Shown here: one piece after another, positions 8,336-18,679 of the stretch
Position numbering within the stretch: position 1 is the first letter of the stretch
Layout: each line of letters starts with the position of its first letter
Source of the DNA: Deminuibacter soli
Lineage (GTDB): Bacteria; Bacteroidota; Bacteroidia; Chitinophagales; Chitinophagaceae
NCBI RefSeq assembly: GCF_003412455.1
Contig: NZ_QTJU01000008.1
Location: forward strand, 1-64,000
Direction: 5' to 3'
DNA: 64,000 nt
Notes under the pieces: generated by a model
Databases searched by the model: none
Told to the model about the DNA's origin: nothing
Seen by the model: the letters and a program-made list of their open reading frames with translations, nothing else
Position numbers and translations under genes: made by a program

Positions 8336-9265
8336 CTAACGCTCCAGGTAAGGCACATATTGCTCGTCGAAGGTGCCATCAGCATAGAGATCGATGAGAC
8401 CGTAGCCGGGCGGGGTTTCGCGCCTGTTGCCATTCCACCAGGCACCGCTTACCGCGCCGTCGCAGATGTAGGTGACATTGTTGTAGACCACTTTGTCGCG
8501 TATGTGGATGTGGCCGCTCAGGCACAGTTTTACGTTCGGGTGCTGTACAAACAGTTTGGTTAGTTTGGCGATATCGGTGTGCATATCGCCGCCGGTGAAC
8601 TCCCACCTGTTTACAATATTGTCTTCGATCATCAGGGTAGCAGTGAGCAGGGGAATGTGCGAGAGTATGCAAACCGGCGTTGTGGCAGGCAGTTGTGCCA
8701 GCTGTTGCTCCAGCCAGGTATACTGCGCATCGCCCAGTTTGCCGATGTACCAGGTATTGTCGATATCGAGGTGTACGCTATCCAGCACAATAAATTGCCA
8801 GCCTGCCTGGTTAAATGTATACCAGGGTGCTTCCATTTTCAGTTGCTTCAGGCTGTACTGCTTGCCGTAGGCAGGATCTCCCTTGGTGCCCTCTTCATAC
8901 CACCAGATGTCGTGGTTGCCAAGGCAATGTTTCATGGGTATGTGGCAGTGTGCTTCAATAATGCTGTGCCATAACTTCCATTCGGCTTCAATGGTAGGCA
9001 GTTGCTCTTTATTCATATCGAAAACAGTGTCTCCACCATTCAATACCAGGTCAACTTTAGGCGATTGCTGGTGGATATGTTCGAGGCAGCGTACAAATTT
9101 CTCCGGTGCATTCAGTTCGCCTTTCAGGTGCACATCGGTAATATGCGCCAGTCGCAATACCGGTTTGGCAGAACGCGGGGCTGTAGCTGCTGCAGCAGCT
9201 GCAGGTAATACAGCAGGTGCTACAGAAAGTGCACCGAGCGTTTTTAATAATGTTCTTCTTTTCAT
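8336..9265 (-). CDS. Tat-exported calcineurin-like metallophosphoesterase
   Basis: Protein of 309 aa starting MKRRTLLKTLGALSVAPAVL, a twin-arginine signal with an Ala-rich cleavage region. The metallophosphoesterase motifs occur in order: ITDVHLKG (DxH), NGGDTVFD (GD), LGNHDIWW (GNHD), LSHIPLL and LSGHIHIRD (GHxH), so the dinuclear metal site is complete. The length fits secreted 3',5'-cAMP-phosphodiesterase-like or acid-phosphatase-like enzymes; the substrate is not fixed by sequence. It follows a GDPD-alkaline phosphatase fusion on the same strand with a 9-nt gap, so the two probably form an exported phosphate-release unit. Confidence 0.88.
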   Translation of the reverse strand: MKRRTLLKTLGALSVAPAVLPAAAAAATAPRSAKPVLRLAHITDVHLKGELNAPEKFVRCLEHIHQQSPKVDLVLNGGDTVFDMNKEQLPTIEAEWKLWHSIIEAHCHIPMKHCLGNHDIWWYEEGTKGDPAYGKQYSLKQLKMEAPWYTFNQAGWQFIVLDSVHLDIDNTWYIGKLGDAQYTWLEQQLAQLPATTPVCILSHIPLLTATLMIEDNIVNRWEFTGGDMHTDIAKLTKLFVQHPNVKLCLSGHIHIRDKVVYNNVTYICDGAVSGAWWNGNRRETPPGYGLIDLYADGTFDEQYVPYLER

Positions 9266-9274
9266 AAGTTTTTT

Positions 9275-11104
9275 TTATCGGGCAGCAGCTCCTGTTGCAT
9301 CCAGTATTTTATGAAACAATTCTGTGTTTTCGTATACACCACGGAACAGCTGTGAACCGGGACCGTAAGCAAATACCGGTACGGGTATGCCGGTATGGTC
9401 GTTGGTGGAGAAGTTACCGGTTACATAGCCTTTGCCGAAGTCACCGCCCAGCAGCGATAAGCCGCCTGTTTCATGATCAGCGGTAACAATCACCAGTGTT
9501 TCACCATCTGCATCGGCGAATTGTAAGGCACGGCCAACTACCTGGTCAAAGTCCATTACTTCGGTAGCCACATAGGGCAGGTTGTTGGCATGGCCGCCAT
9601 GATCAATCTGCGCGCCTTCGGTCATCATGAAGAAACCGGCTTTGTTGCGTTTGAGAATGTTGAGTGTTTTATCAAAAGCTTCCTGCAGCCAGGGACCGCG
9701 GTGGTTAAGCATAGATAATTCAGCCTGACGTTCCATGATAAGCCATTTGCCGGTGGTGGTATCAGGCACATGGGCTACCACGCTGTCGATGTTAAAGGCG
9801 CTGTTGCGCAGCCGGGCAGCAAGCGCAGGGGTAAAACTTTTGTTGCCAGAGCCCATCAGCAATTGTACCGGAGCAGCAGCCAGGTCGTTGAAAATAGCAG
9901 CAGAGCTGTCGCGCAGTGCACGGTGCGCATAAAAATCGGCCGGGGTGGCGTCGGTTACATCACCGCAGGTAACCAGGCCGGTTGTTTTTTTGAGGCGGTT
10001 AAAATATACCGGCAGCAAGGTAAGTGCGCGGCCGGTATGGTCAACCCCAACAAAGCGGTTATTGGTTTTTACGCCCGATGCAATGGAGGTAGAACCAGGA
10101 GCAGAATCAGTGATGTAGTTATCGTGTGAGCTGGTTTTAGATAAACCCATGTTGCGGATATTAAAAATATTGAGCTGACCACCATTGGCTGTGTAGCCGC
10201 TGTACAACTGTGCAAGACCGGTTCCATCGCCAATGAGCAGGATAACATTCTTTGCTTTCTTTTCTGCACCGTCGCTTGCAAAGCTGGGCTGGTAAGCAGT
10301 GTAAGGCGCTGCAGGATTGGTATAGCTATTCGCCGGCAGGTTGTTCAGGAATGCCGCGAGGTCGTGGATATGATCGGTGTTAAGGTAATCGATACCCAGT
10401 TTCATGAGCTGGTACCAGGCATTCACCACATCGGGTGTAGCCCAGAAACGGATAGGCTTGCCGTGTTTGTGCGCATCTTCAACCAATGGCTTTAGTTTAG
10501 CGATATCCGGTGCAAGGATATTGCTTTTGCCATTCCATTCGCTGAAGCGGTGAAAATCGGCGCTGAGCATATCAATTTTAGGCCAGGCATCATCAGGATA
10601 GGTTTCACCTACATTGCCATCGAAATGAATGAACGCCGGGTACTTGCTGTATTCCGTTTTAGGCGGGCGGGCACCGGTGAGTACAAAATGTACCTGGCGG
10701 TTATTTACCAGGTTGGGGTACCTGGAAATGGCAGCCATTACGCGGCTGATGGTAACAAGGGAATCATTTTTTATATCGATGAGTAGCTGCAGTTTGCGGG
10801 TAGTATCTGCATATGGGTGGCCATTGTGTGCCACCACCATCTGGTTCAGCAGGCGCAGGTACAGTGAATCAAAACTGCGGTGTACACCATTGGGCTGAAT
10901 TTTCTCGTGCGATACCAGCAGGGAATCTTTGTAAGCATATACATCGGCTTCAATAGAGCCGAAGCCTGCATAATAAGCGGTTAAAAACGGGATAGTGTTT
11001 TCGTAATCATTGTGCGAATGTGCGTTGGCAACCGTGTACTGCACAGGTTGCGCCATGGCCAGGCTGGTATAACAACTCAATACCCAGCAACAGATTTTTT
11101 TCAT
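9275..11104 (-). CDS. GDPD-like and alkaline phosphatase fusion, exported
   Basis: Protein of 609 aa from MKKICCWVLSCYTSLAMA, a signal peptide; this ATG was chosen over earlier in-frame starts because it begins the signal. Residues about 20-250 look like the PI-PLC/GDPD TIM barrel (AHSHNDYENTIPF, GSIEADVY, LLVSHE). From about 285 follows alkaline phosphatase: ILLIGDGTGLAQ, TDSAPGSTSIASG with the nucleophile Ser near 333, EGAQIDHGGHANN and VTADHETGG for the metal site. The combination suggests cleavage of phosphodiesters followed by release of phosphate in the periplasm or outside (inference). Next gene in the unit is the metallophosphoesterase. No Pho-box is visible to me. Confidence 0.85.
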   Translation of the reverse strand: MKKICCWVLSCYTSLAMAQPVQYTVANAHSHNDYENTIPFLTAYYAGFGSIEADVYAYKDSLLVSHEKIQPNGVHRSFDSLYLRLLNQMVVAHNGHPYADTTRKLQLLIDIKNDSLVTISRVMAAISRYPNLVNNRQVHFVLTGARPPKTEYSKYPAFIHFDGNVGETYPDDAWPKIDMLSADFHRFSEWNGKSNILAPDIAKLKPLVEDAHKHGKPIRFWATPDVVNAWYQLMKLGIDYLNTDHIHDLAAFLNNLPANSYTNPAAPYTAYQPSFASDGAEKKAKNVILLIGDGTGLAQLYSGYTANGGQLNIFNIRNMGLSKTSSHDNYITDSAPGSTSIASGVKTNNRFVGVDHTGRALTLLPVYFNRLKKTTGLVTCGDVTDATPADFYAHRALRDSSAAIFNDLAAAPVQLLMGSGNKSFTPALAARLRNSAFNIDSVVAHVPDTTTGKWLIMERQAELSMLNHRGPWLQEAFDKTLNILKRNKAGFFMMTEGAQIDHGGHANNLPYVATEVMDFDQVVGRALQFADADGETLVIVTADHETGGLSLLGGDFGKGYVTGNFSTNDHTGIPVPVFAYGPGSQLFRGVYENTELFHKILDATGAAAR

Positions 11105-11222
11105 GCGATTCATTTTGAGAATAATTTCCGGGAGCAGCAGCTTGGTTGCAGATAACAAGCGGCAAAATAAGCATAGTTTGTTCCATGCAGCCGCCATTTT
11201 TAGAAAAGGATACAAAAAGATA

Positions 11223-11269
11223 ACAGGCGGCCATCACCAGCTGCTGTCTGAGCTGTTATGGCCGCCTGT
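11223..11269 (-). terminator. Terminator of the tamB-tamL operon
   Basis: Twelve-bp perfect arms at 11223-11234 and 11258-11269 with a 23-nt loop. On the minus strand it is followed by a T-rich stretch containing TCTTTTTG. It lies 43 bp beyond the stop of the tamL gene. Confidence 0.7.
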
Positions 11270-11312
11270 ATTTTGTTTAATTAAACCATTGCTAGCAGGG
11301 TTTGCAATACCA

Positions 11313-13601
11313 TTAAAACGGGTACCCGATAGCGAGGTTGTACACGAGGTTTTGTTTGCGCCAGTCGGCGTCGCCGAAATTAACCTGATTAATTACCCAT
11401 TTTGACCCGGTGGTAACAAACGGTTTACGTATGGGGAAGGCGGCATCAAAACGTATCACGAAAAACTTGATGTCTACACGCAAACCAACACCTGTGCCTA
11501 CTGCAAACTGATCCAGGAAATCGCTGCTAAACTTACCGCCAGGCCTGGTGGGGTCATCGTGTGTAAGCCATATATTGCCTGCATCGGCAAACACGGCGCC
11601 ATATAATACAGATATCAGCCGCGCGCGCAGCTCGGTGCTCATCAGTATTTTTATATCACCCGGCTGATCGGGCAGATAGCCTACTACAGCTGCATTACCG
11701 CCATAATAATTTCCCGGCCCCAGCGAGCGCGCACGGAATGCACGGATATCGTTTACACCACCGGCAAAGAATGATTTAACAAATGGCAAAGCTATGCTGT
11801 TGCCGTACGACCATCCTGCGCCTACCAATACCCTGCTGGCCAGCGTATTGTCGCTTCGCCTGCTGCCTATGCGCAGGTAATGTCTAAAGTCAAATTCAAG
11901 CCTGGAATACTCAGAGAACGGTGTTCCGAAAATATTTTTCTCCTTGCCGGCTTTTACGTTGGCCCCTGTCAGCAAACCCAGCACGTTGCCTGATAAATCA
12001 ACATTGGCGTTGAAATAATAATTGTTGCGGTTACGGTTGGGCGCTGCCTGCGTGTTGATATTGAAGTTGTAGTTGCTGCCGATGATAAACTGGCGTTCTA
12101 TACTGCGTGCTAGCGTAATATTGGTGTCCAGCCCTTTCTGGAATGCAGAATCAATTTTGGTAGGCTTTACATAATTTATGGAAATAAGATTGAGCTGATG
12201 TTCTTTGGTAATGGTTTCGCGCCATATATATCCAAAGCTTGCCTTGGCAGAACTCAAGGTATATTGATCTGTACGGTTATACAGTTCATAACCTGCGTTA
12301 ATTCTTGTCTGGGGTACAAAACCGCCGTTGGTTTTAAACTGCACAGGCCCCACCACGCGTGGCATCAGCAGGTTTAAATCAACACCCACGCGGCTGATAT
12401 TTATTTTTTTCTGCTGCCCTGCATACTGCTTTTCAAAGCCTCCGTAAAGGGAGGCAGTAAATAATTCAGCTCCTTTAAAAAAGTTGCGGTTACGCCAGCT
12501 GAGGGTTAAATCGGTACCGTTGGCGTTGTTGGATTTGGTTAGTCCTGATACTTCAAACCGAAGTGATTTTTTAGGCGCCGGGGTTAAGTAGTAAAAGGTA
12601 TTGAGCTTGTATACACCCGGTGTATCAACCGGCTGAAAGCGGGCTTTTACAAAACGGTACACCCCCAGGCTCACGAGCCTGTTTAAGGAAAGATTGTGCG
12701 CCTTGCGGTTATAGGGATCGCCTGGCTTAAAAATCAGTGCGCGGCTAAATACTTTCGGGTTGAATTTCCTGTGCGGATCATAAATATAATAGTAATCGTA
12801 TTTCACTGCCCGCTGCCTGGCCCTGCGTGCGGTGGTATCTGCACTCAGGTTGTAATCAGCATATACCAGTACATCATTGATGCGGTATATCTTTGTCGCA
12901 TTCACGGGAGTGCCGGGCTTTATTTTCAATGTCATATCCAGCCGGTGGTTGCCGATAGAAGAATCCACATCGTACAACAGGTAATTGGGACTGAAAAAGT
13001 AAAAGCCACGTTCCTTTAAGCGTTCATCAATACGCGCGTATTCATTTTTGATATTATCCAGATCGTAGGGCTTGCCAACACGTGTAAGCGCGCGCCTGCG
13101 TTGCCGTGCAATGGCCTTGCTGATATCGCTTGAATCAGCAGGATATTTAATGCTGTTGATCACATATTGCGGATAAACGGTAACGTTGTAGGTAATCCTG
13201 CCTTTCTTTTTCTTCACCGTTGTATCAAAACTTAATTCAGAGCGGAAATATCCCCTGTTCTCCATCCTGTTCTGCAATACATCACTGTTTTTCTGAACGT
13301 TTACACTGCTCAGCAGTACCGGCTCTTCGCCCAGCTTGCGGCGTACAAAACCACCCCAGTTATAAAACAGTAATTTGAACTTGATACCGAGAAATGATTT
13401 ATTGGGTGCAGGGCGCACCAGTCCGGCCAGCTCTGAACGCAGCGCTTTTTTATCGTATTTCACACTATCGTTCACGCCTTTCAGTTTTACATCGGCGCCC
13501 ATGTACAGCGCATCACCATCGGGCACATGTTTCGTGGTGCTGCAACCTGCGGCCACGACAAGCAATATTAAACAGCAGTATATGTAATAACCTTTCTTCA
13601 T
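11313..13601 (-). CDS. tamL: Omp85-family lipoprotein TamL
   Basis: Protein of 762 aa. The lipoprotein signal ends VVAAGCSTTK (Cys20). POTRA-like segments occupy roughly 30-330 (for example SVNVQKNSDVLQNRMENRGYFRSE), and an Omp85 beta-barrel fills the rest, with FFAGGVNDIRAFRARSLGPG as the family's substrate-channel-like motif and a terminal aromatic IGYPF. In Bacteroidota the TamA partner is commonly such a lipidated form. The start overlaps the tamB stop by 4 nt (ATGA), showing a coupled TamB-TamL pair for outer-membrane protein or lipid traffic. Confidence 0.88.
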   Translation of the reverse strand: MKKGYYIYCCLILLVVAAGCSTTKHVPDGDALYMGADVKLKGVNDSVKYDKKALRSELAGLVRPAPNKSFLGIKFKLLFYNWGGFVRRKLGEEPVLLSSVNVQKNSDVLQNRMENRGYFRSELSFDTTVKKKKGRITYNVTVYPQYVINSIKYPADSSDISKAIARQRRRALTRVGKPYDLDNIKNEYARIDERLKERGFYFFSPNYLLYDVDSSIGNHRLDMTLKIKPGTPVNATKIYRINDVLVYADYNLSADTTARRARQRAVKYDYYYIYDPHRKFNPKVFSRALIFKPGDPYNRKAHNLSLNRLVSLGVYRFVKARFQPVDTPGVYKLNTFYYLTPAPKKSLRFEVSGLTKSNNANGTDLTLSWRNRNFFKGAELFTASLYGGFEKQYAGQQKKINISRVGVDLNLLMPRVVGPVQFKTNGGFVPQTRINAGYELYNRTDQYTLSSAKASFGYIWRETITKEHQLNLISINYVKPTKIDSAFQKGLDTNITLARSIERQFIIGSNYNFNINTQAAPNRNRNNYYFNANVDLSGNVLGLLTGANVKAGKEKNIFGTPFSEYSRLEFDFRHYLRIGSRRSDNTLASRVLVGAGWSYGNSIALPFVKSFFAGGVNDIRAFRARSLGPGNYYGGNAAVVGYLPDQPGDIKILMSTELRARLISVLYGAVFADAGNIWLTHDDPTRPGGKFSSDFLDQFAVGTGVGLRVDIKFFVIRFDAAFPIRKPFVTTGSKWVINQVNFGDADWRKQNLVYNLAIGYPF

Positions 13602-16600
13602 TTGCCTGAATCAGCTTGTTTACCGGTTCCTGATGTATTGTTTGGATTGCTGGGAGGATTTTGTGGGGCACGTTTCTTACGCCTGTTTTCCCAGTATTTT
13701 TTCTTGGACTGGAAGAGTTCCCAGAAGCGATCGTAATCGAGCGTGAAAATGAAGGTAAGACCGGTTTCCACCACCTGCCCTTCTACTACCGCATCATATT
13801 TGTTTCTGCGATAACCGCGAATCATATACCGGCCATTCTTGGTAAGCTGGTAATCTATCGCGATATCACCGGCAATATTGGCCGCATTCTGCTGCTGCTC
13901 CGCAGCGGGGCCTTCCAGCTCAAAGTTGCTGCCCACGCTCACTTTCAGCCTGTCGCTGAGCAGCGATTTGGAAACACCAACCGTTAAATCGGTTTTTGTT
14001 TCGCGCTGGCCGGTAGTGTAGTCGTCTTCCGAGTTTAATCCAAAATTCAGATCCACACCTTTAATAAGGCTGCCTGCCAGCTGGTTCAGCTGGTCGGTAA
14101 GAATATTGCTTACGCTCTGGCGTATGCGTGTGTCGGTGCTGGTAGATGCTGTTGCACTCTGCAGGGGGTCCTGCTGTACAAAGCGACCCAGCAGCAACAA
14201 GGCGAATACCTGCTTGTTCATTTCCGATTCATCGGTACGCAGCTGTTCGAGTTTGGTTTCTACTTCCTTGTACTGGTTTTGCTGCTCTTCAGGCAAGGCA
14301 ATGTCAAAGCTGATAATGGGTTTCAGCAATTCGCCTTTCATTTTCAGCAATACCTGGAAGGGCAGCCGTTGTTTAAAACGGTTTACATCTGCACCTGAAC
14401 GGCCTGCCAGCTGGTCTTCCACCAAATCGATGGGCTGTGCTTCTATTGAATACACACCGGTGATGTCAATATTGGCCTGCATGGGATCGCCAGTCCAGGT
14501 AATGGTGCTGCCGTTCTGTACGGTGAATTTCTTTTTCAGTACACTCAGCGTTACCTGGTACGAACCATCGTGCAAACGGTAATCACCTGTGAGGCTCATT
14601 TTGCCGCTTTCATCCATACTGGCTGCGAGATCGGCCTTGCCGCTTATTTTCAATGCATCGCCATTCAGCTCATCAATTACCAGTGTAAACTTCGCAGTGC
14701 TGTCTGTTTCAATGGTGGCATTTACATCCATACCGCTGAGCGCGGTAATGGGTTGCAGCGCCAGCGTATCTGCTGCGTTTTGTGCTGAATCGCGTTTGGC
14801 AGTAGGGTCAATAAAATGTACAATACCTTCCCTGCTTACTACTTCTGGATTTTCAGAGGGCAACACAAAAGTGAAATCGGTTTGCTTGTTGGCTTTAAGC
14901 CTTGCATCAATTTCAGGCGCATTCATCGAGCCGGTTACGTCGATACCCACATCCATGTTCAGCTTGCCGTAAAACATGGGATTGTCTTTCTTGGTAGCAT
15001 TCACTAACCTGAAATTGGTAGCGCGCAGAATCAGGTCAAACGTAGGATTGGTGAAATCTGCAAACCCGATGGTGCCATCCAGCACCGCTTTATTGTTCGC
15101 AGAATCTGCCAGCGTAAAGGCATTGAATTCAATACCGTTGCTGTTTACATCAATGCGTTCGTTGGTGAGCCTGAATTTTTCGCCCAGCATGGTGGGCTGT
15201 ATAAATGCATCGTGAAATTGCAGGTTGCCATTGATATCAGGTTTCTGCAAGGTACCGGCCATGGCTATATTGCCGGTAAGGTTACCGCCAATATCTTTTA
15301 ACTGCCCGGCAGCAAATGCCTTTGCAATAGCCAGGTTCATGCGTTTGATGGCCAGCTGCATATCCATGCGGCTTTCACCGGTATAATATTTACCATCAAG
15401 CTGTATATCAGTGTTGTTGCCGGTTAAACCCACATTGGCTGCATAGGTATTGGCCTGCTCGTTGTTCACTTTGATAACAGCATTACCCAGTGTATCTTTT
15501 TTGTAGCTAAGATTATTAATAGCAAGATCTGACGTAAACACCGGGTTCTTCATTACATCTTTTATCTCGGCCTTGCCGTTGATTACACCATCTACCAGCA
15601 GCGAATCCTGTTCTGCAAAACTGGTGAGCGTTTTTATGTTGAAGTCTTTAAAGCTTACATCAATTGGCGATGCAGTAGTGCCTTGCGGACTGTTGATCGC
15701 AAACTCCTGGCCACCTTTGCTCAGTGCAAAGTTGTGTACAATAATGCCGGTGGTATCATATATAATCGCATTGTCGGGCGAAACCGTCCAGGGTTCGTAG
15801 TTCAGGCGCAGACTGTCTTTATCAAACGCCAGGCGAAGGCTATCGCCCAATTGTTTTAACTGTACGCCCAATGCATACCGCTCCTTGTTATTTTTATCCT
15901 GCAGATGCAGCGTGGCGTAAATAGTACTGTCTGCAATACGGCCATTCAGGGCAGTCTGGTTTACATAAAAGCTTTTGCTGCCTGCTTTCTGTAAGGTAAG
16001 GCCATAGGTTAGCTGTTTGGGTTCGGTTACTGCGAACACATGTGTATTCTGTATCACCTGTTCGCCGTATTGAATTTTGGGTGCGGCCATATCCAGCTTC
16101 AGCAGGTTGTCGCTGCTGGCATAATCAATATGGGCACCTATCGTATCAGTGCCTTTCAGCTGCGGCATAAACTGCAAAACCAGCGGCGAGGTTTGCAGCA
16201 GCATGTTTAAGCGCCAGTTTTGCGGTGTAAAGGCTGTGTCTTTAAACCCGGGTATGCCGTAATACTGGTGAATGGTATGCTGCAAAGCAGTGCCCAACTC
16301 GGTGAGTTTGTATTTACCGGCCAGGTCAAGCCGGCCCATTTCCGCGCTTATTGCAACATATTGTGAATCCTGGCTATGGTGTGCGGCCAGCAACAGGCTG
16401 TCTGTTTTCAGCAACACAGAATCGTGTACAAATACCAGGTCTTTGATGGTTAAACGGCCCTGTAAAGTATCGGGATTGGTATTGGCAAAGTCTGCATCAA
16501 TTTTGCCGTGCAGCGTCATGGTATCTTTTACCAGGTGCAGGGCATTAAAGTTGGCAGTGTCGAGTGTTAGTTGCAACTGCACTGCAGGAAACTTACCCAC

Positions 16601-18658
16601 TTTTGTATCGGCAGTAGATTGCAGTGCAAAATGCAGGTTGGGATCAGTCATAGCTGCCTGCAGTTGTGCGAGGCCCTGTTTTATATTTCCCTGCATGGTA
16701 AGGCCATGATAGTTATATCCGCGCACAGCAGCCTCTGCCAGCTTGGCGTGCATGGTAGCCGTCATGGTTTTGTAATTGGTGCCTGCGCCGTTTACATCGG
16801 CACTGAGGCTTACAATGCCTACATTCTTTTCCTGTTTCATCAGGTAACCTACATTCACCTTGTCGGCAGTAAGCTGCGCGGTATAGGCTGCGCCGTTGTT
16901 TTTGAGACTGCCTTTTACGGCAATATTACCCCGGCTGGTGCGTGCATTTAAATTAGCGAGGAAACTTTTCATGGTGCCTTTGAAATAACCGGTAGCACTC
17001 ATGGTTTCGGGTATGCGAAAGGTAGATGGTAATGATTTGGGCGGTGCAAGATTAACAATGTCTGCACTGGTAGTGGTCGCTTTTTTCAGCTGTATATCAT
17101 AATAGGCAGTTTTTGCATCGGGCAAGCCTTTCATGCTGCCCTGCATTTGCAGTGCGGTACTGCCAATACCACTGAATTCAAGGTTGCCGATATGGATATC
17201 TTTTACATACCCTTTGGCATTACCCGCAAAATGAATGGTGCTGTTGCGGTATTTGCCAAGCTGTGCATTGAGCATGGGTACAGCGGTTACTACATCATTC
17301 ACGGCAATGTTGGTGCTGTCTATCAGCATATCTACATATACCTCACCCGGCTTTTTGCTGATGCTTTCTACAGAAGGATATTTCAGCAGCAGCTGGTTGT
17401 GCAGCTGCGAATGTGGCGTTTGCACTACCAGGTTTCGCAGTTGTGCCTCATGCTGGTTGTATAAAAATTCGGTTCCTGCTCTTTGCAATACAAAGCCGCT
17501 TTTTTCTGCGAAACCCAGCTGGTCTATTTTTCCTTTGTATTCAACCGGTGTAAATGACAATGCCGATGCGTTCACATTAATAGAGGTGATGTTCATGTGA
17601 CTGTAGTCCATCCCCTTCTTCAGCTGCGGCATATTGTTATCATCGTAGGCCAGGCTGTTGTTTTTGAGGTTGAGCGCTGCCAGCGTAAAACGCCAGTTGA
17701 GTTGCTGCACACTGTCTGCCACATGCTCCACTTTTTTTACGATCAGTGGTTTCTGCTGTTTATCCAGCGTAACTGCAGCATGTGTTTCTTCCAGGTCAAT
17801 GCGTTTTAAACTGATGGCGGTATGTGCGAGATCTATTTTATCGGTGAACACATTAAACAGCTGCATATTTACCACGGAGTGCATGGCAGCAATTTCATCA
17901 TCATACTGCACTTTCAGGCGTTGCAGCATAATGGTGTCCAGCCTAATAGATGCCTGTATGGGACCGGTATTGGTTGTATCAACCGGCACAGGCGCTACTT
18001 TCAGGGTAGGCTTGTAGGTGCGTATGCGGGTGCTTACATCTGCCAGGTGTATACCCGGGATGGACACGACCATATGTGTGGGATCAAACTCGTTGATCTG
18101 TGTGCGGAAATCGCCGAGGTATAAATGAAATTCATTACCCGTAGCATCATCCTGGTAGCTGGCGCTGATGCGTTTCAGGCGCACGGTGCCCAGCTTAAAC
18201 TGCATACCGCTGCTGGTGTCTGCCGGCGCAGTAGCTGTATCTGAATCGCCGGAGAATGCTTTGGTAATAAATTCATAGTTGAATGTTGTATCCGGCTGTA
18301 TGCGGCGTACATTGGCCTTGATGTTTACCAGCTCTACATAACTCACAACCACCTGTTTCTTCAGTAGTTTCAGCAACGCAATATCTACACGCAGGGTATC
18401 GCCGGAGAGCAGCGTATCGCGGTGCTGGTCTTCGAGGTAAATATGTTCCAGTACAATGCGTTTGGGAAAATTAATAGCAAGGCGGCCGATGCTCACTTTT
18501 GTTTTGAGCTTTTTTTCGAGGTAGGCAACGGCTTTATTCTTGGCAAAATTCTGCACAGAAGGTAACTGAATAAGAATCACTGCCAGTATAACGATAAAGA
18601 ATATACCGGCTATCGTCCATAGAACCACTTTGATAAACCTGCGCAGAAAAAGTTTCAA
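13598..18658 (-). CDS. tamB: Translocation and assembly module protein TamB
   Basis: Giant 1686-aa protein with a single N-terminal membrane helix (about 10-32, VVLWTIAGIFFIVILAVILI) followed by an AsmA-like start (KNKAVAYLEKKLKTKVSIGR). A very long beta-rich body runs to the C-terminal DUF490/TamB domain (GLNSEDDYTTGQRETKTDL, VSVGSNFELEG). The family bridges the periplasm as a hydrophobic beta-groove, working with an Omp85 partner. That partner, tamL, overlaps by 4 nt. Three small membrane-related genes sit upstream on the same strand. The tail after about 1660 is Asn/Pro-rich and probably disordered. Confidence 0.9.
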   Translation of the reverse strand: MKLFLRRFIKVVLWTIAGIFFIVILAVILIQLPSVQNFAKNKAVAYLEKKLKTKVSIGRLAINFPKRIVLEHIYLEDQHRDTLLSGDTLRVDIALLKLLKKQVVVSYVELVNIKANVRRIQPDTTFNYEFITKAFSGDSDTATAPADTSSGMQFKLGTVRLKRISASYQDDATGNEFHLYLGDFRTQINEFDPTHMVVSIPGIHLADVSTRIRTYKPTLKVAPVPVDTTNTGPIQASIRLDTIMLQRLKVQYDDEIAAMHSVVNMQLFNVFTDKIDLAHTAISLKRIDLEETHAAVTLDKQQKPLIVKKVEHVADSVQQLNWRFTLAALNLKNNSLAYDDNNMPQLKKGMDYSHMNITSINVNASALSFTPVEYKGKIDQLGFAEKSGFVLQRAGTEFLYNQHEAQLRNLVVQTPHSQLHNQLLLKYPSVESISKKPGEVYVDMLIDSTNIAVNDVVTAVPMLNAQLGKYRNSTIHFAGNAKGYVKDIHIGNLEFSGIGSTALQMQGSMKGLPDAKTAYYDIQLKKATTTSADIVNLAPPKSLPSTFRIPETMSATGYFKGTMKSFLANLNARTSRGNIAVKGSLKNNGAAYTAQLTADKVNVGYLMKQEKNVGIVSLSADVNGAGTNYKTMTATMHAKLAEAAVRGYNYHGLTMQGNIKQGLAQLQAAMTDPNLHFALQSTADTKVGKFPAVQLQLTLDTANFNALHLVKDTMTLHGKIDADFANTNPDTLQGRLTIKDLVFVHDSVLLKTDSLLLAAHHSQDSQYVAISAEMGRLDLAGKYKLTELGTALQHTIHQYYGIPGFKDTAFTPQNWRLNMLLQTSPLVLQFMPQLKGTDTIGAHIDYASSDNLLKLDMAAPKIQYGEQVIQNTHVFAVTEPKQLTYGLTLQKAGSKSFYVNQTALNGRIADSTIYATLHLQDKNNKERYALGVQLKQLGDSLRLAFDKDSLRLNYEPWTVSPDNAIIYDTTGIIVHNFALSKGGQEFAINSPQGTTASPIDVSFKDFNIKTLTSFAEQDSLLVDGVINGKAEIKDVMKNPVFTSDLAINNLSYKKDTLGNAVIKVNNEQANTYAANVGLTGNNTDIQLDGKYYTGESRMDMQLAIKRMNLAIAKAFAAGQLKDIGGNLTGNIAMAGTLQKPDINGNLQFHDAFIQPTMLGEKFRLTNERIDVNSNGIEFNAFTLADSANNKAVLDGTIGFADFTNPTFDLILRATNFRLVNATKKDNPMFYGKLNMDVGIDVTGSMNAPEIDARLKANKQTDFTFVLPSENPEVVSREGIVHFIDPTAKRDSAQNAADTLALQPITALSGMDVNATIETDSTAKFTLVIDELNGDALKISGKADLAASMDESGKMSLTGDYRLHDGSYQVTLSVLKKKFTVQNGSTITWTGDPMQANIDITGVYSIEAQPIDLVEDQLAGRSGADVNRFKQRLPFQVLLKMKGELLKPIISFDIALPEEQQNQYKEVETKLEQLRTDESEMNKQVFALLLLGRFVQQDPLQSATASTSTDTRIRQSVSNILTDQLNQLAGSLIKGVDLNFGLNSEDDYTTGQRETKTDLTVGVSKSLLSDRLKVSVGSNFELEGPAAEQQQNAANIAGDIAIDYQLTKNGRYMIRGYRRNKYDAVVEGQVVETGLTFIFTLDYDRFWELFQSKKKYWENRRKKRAPQNPPSNPNNTSGTGKQADSGK

Positions 18659-18679
18659 GGAAAACGGTATTTGGGTAAA

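Noticed and set aside
8255-8563. Plus-strand frame of 102 aa after the DUF4407 run
   Set aside because: Most of it is antisense to the metallophosphoesterase, whose motifs are complete; it also crosses the terminator-like hairpin at 8274-8303.
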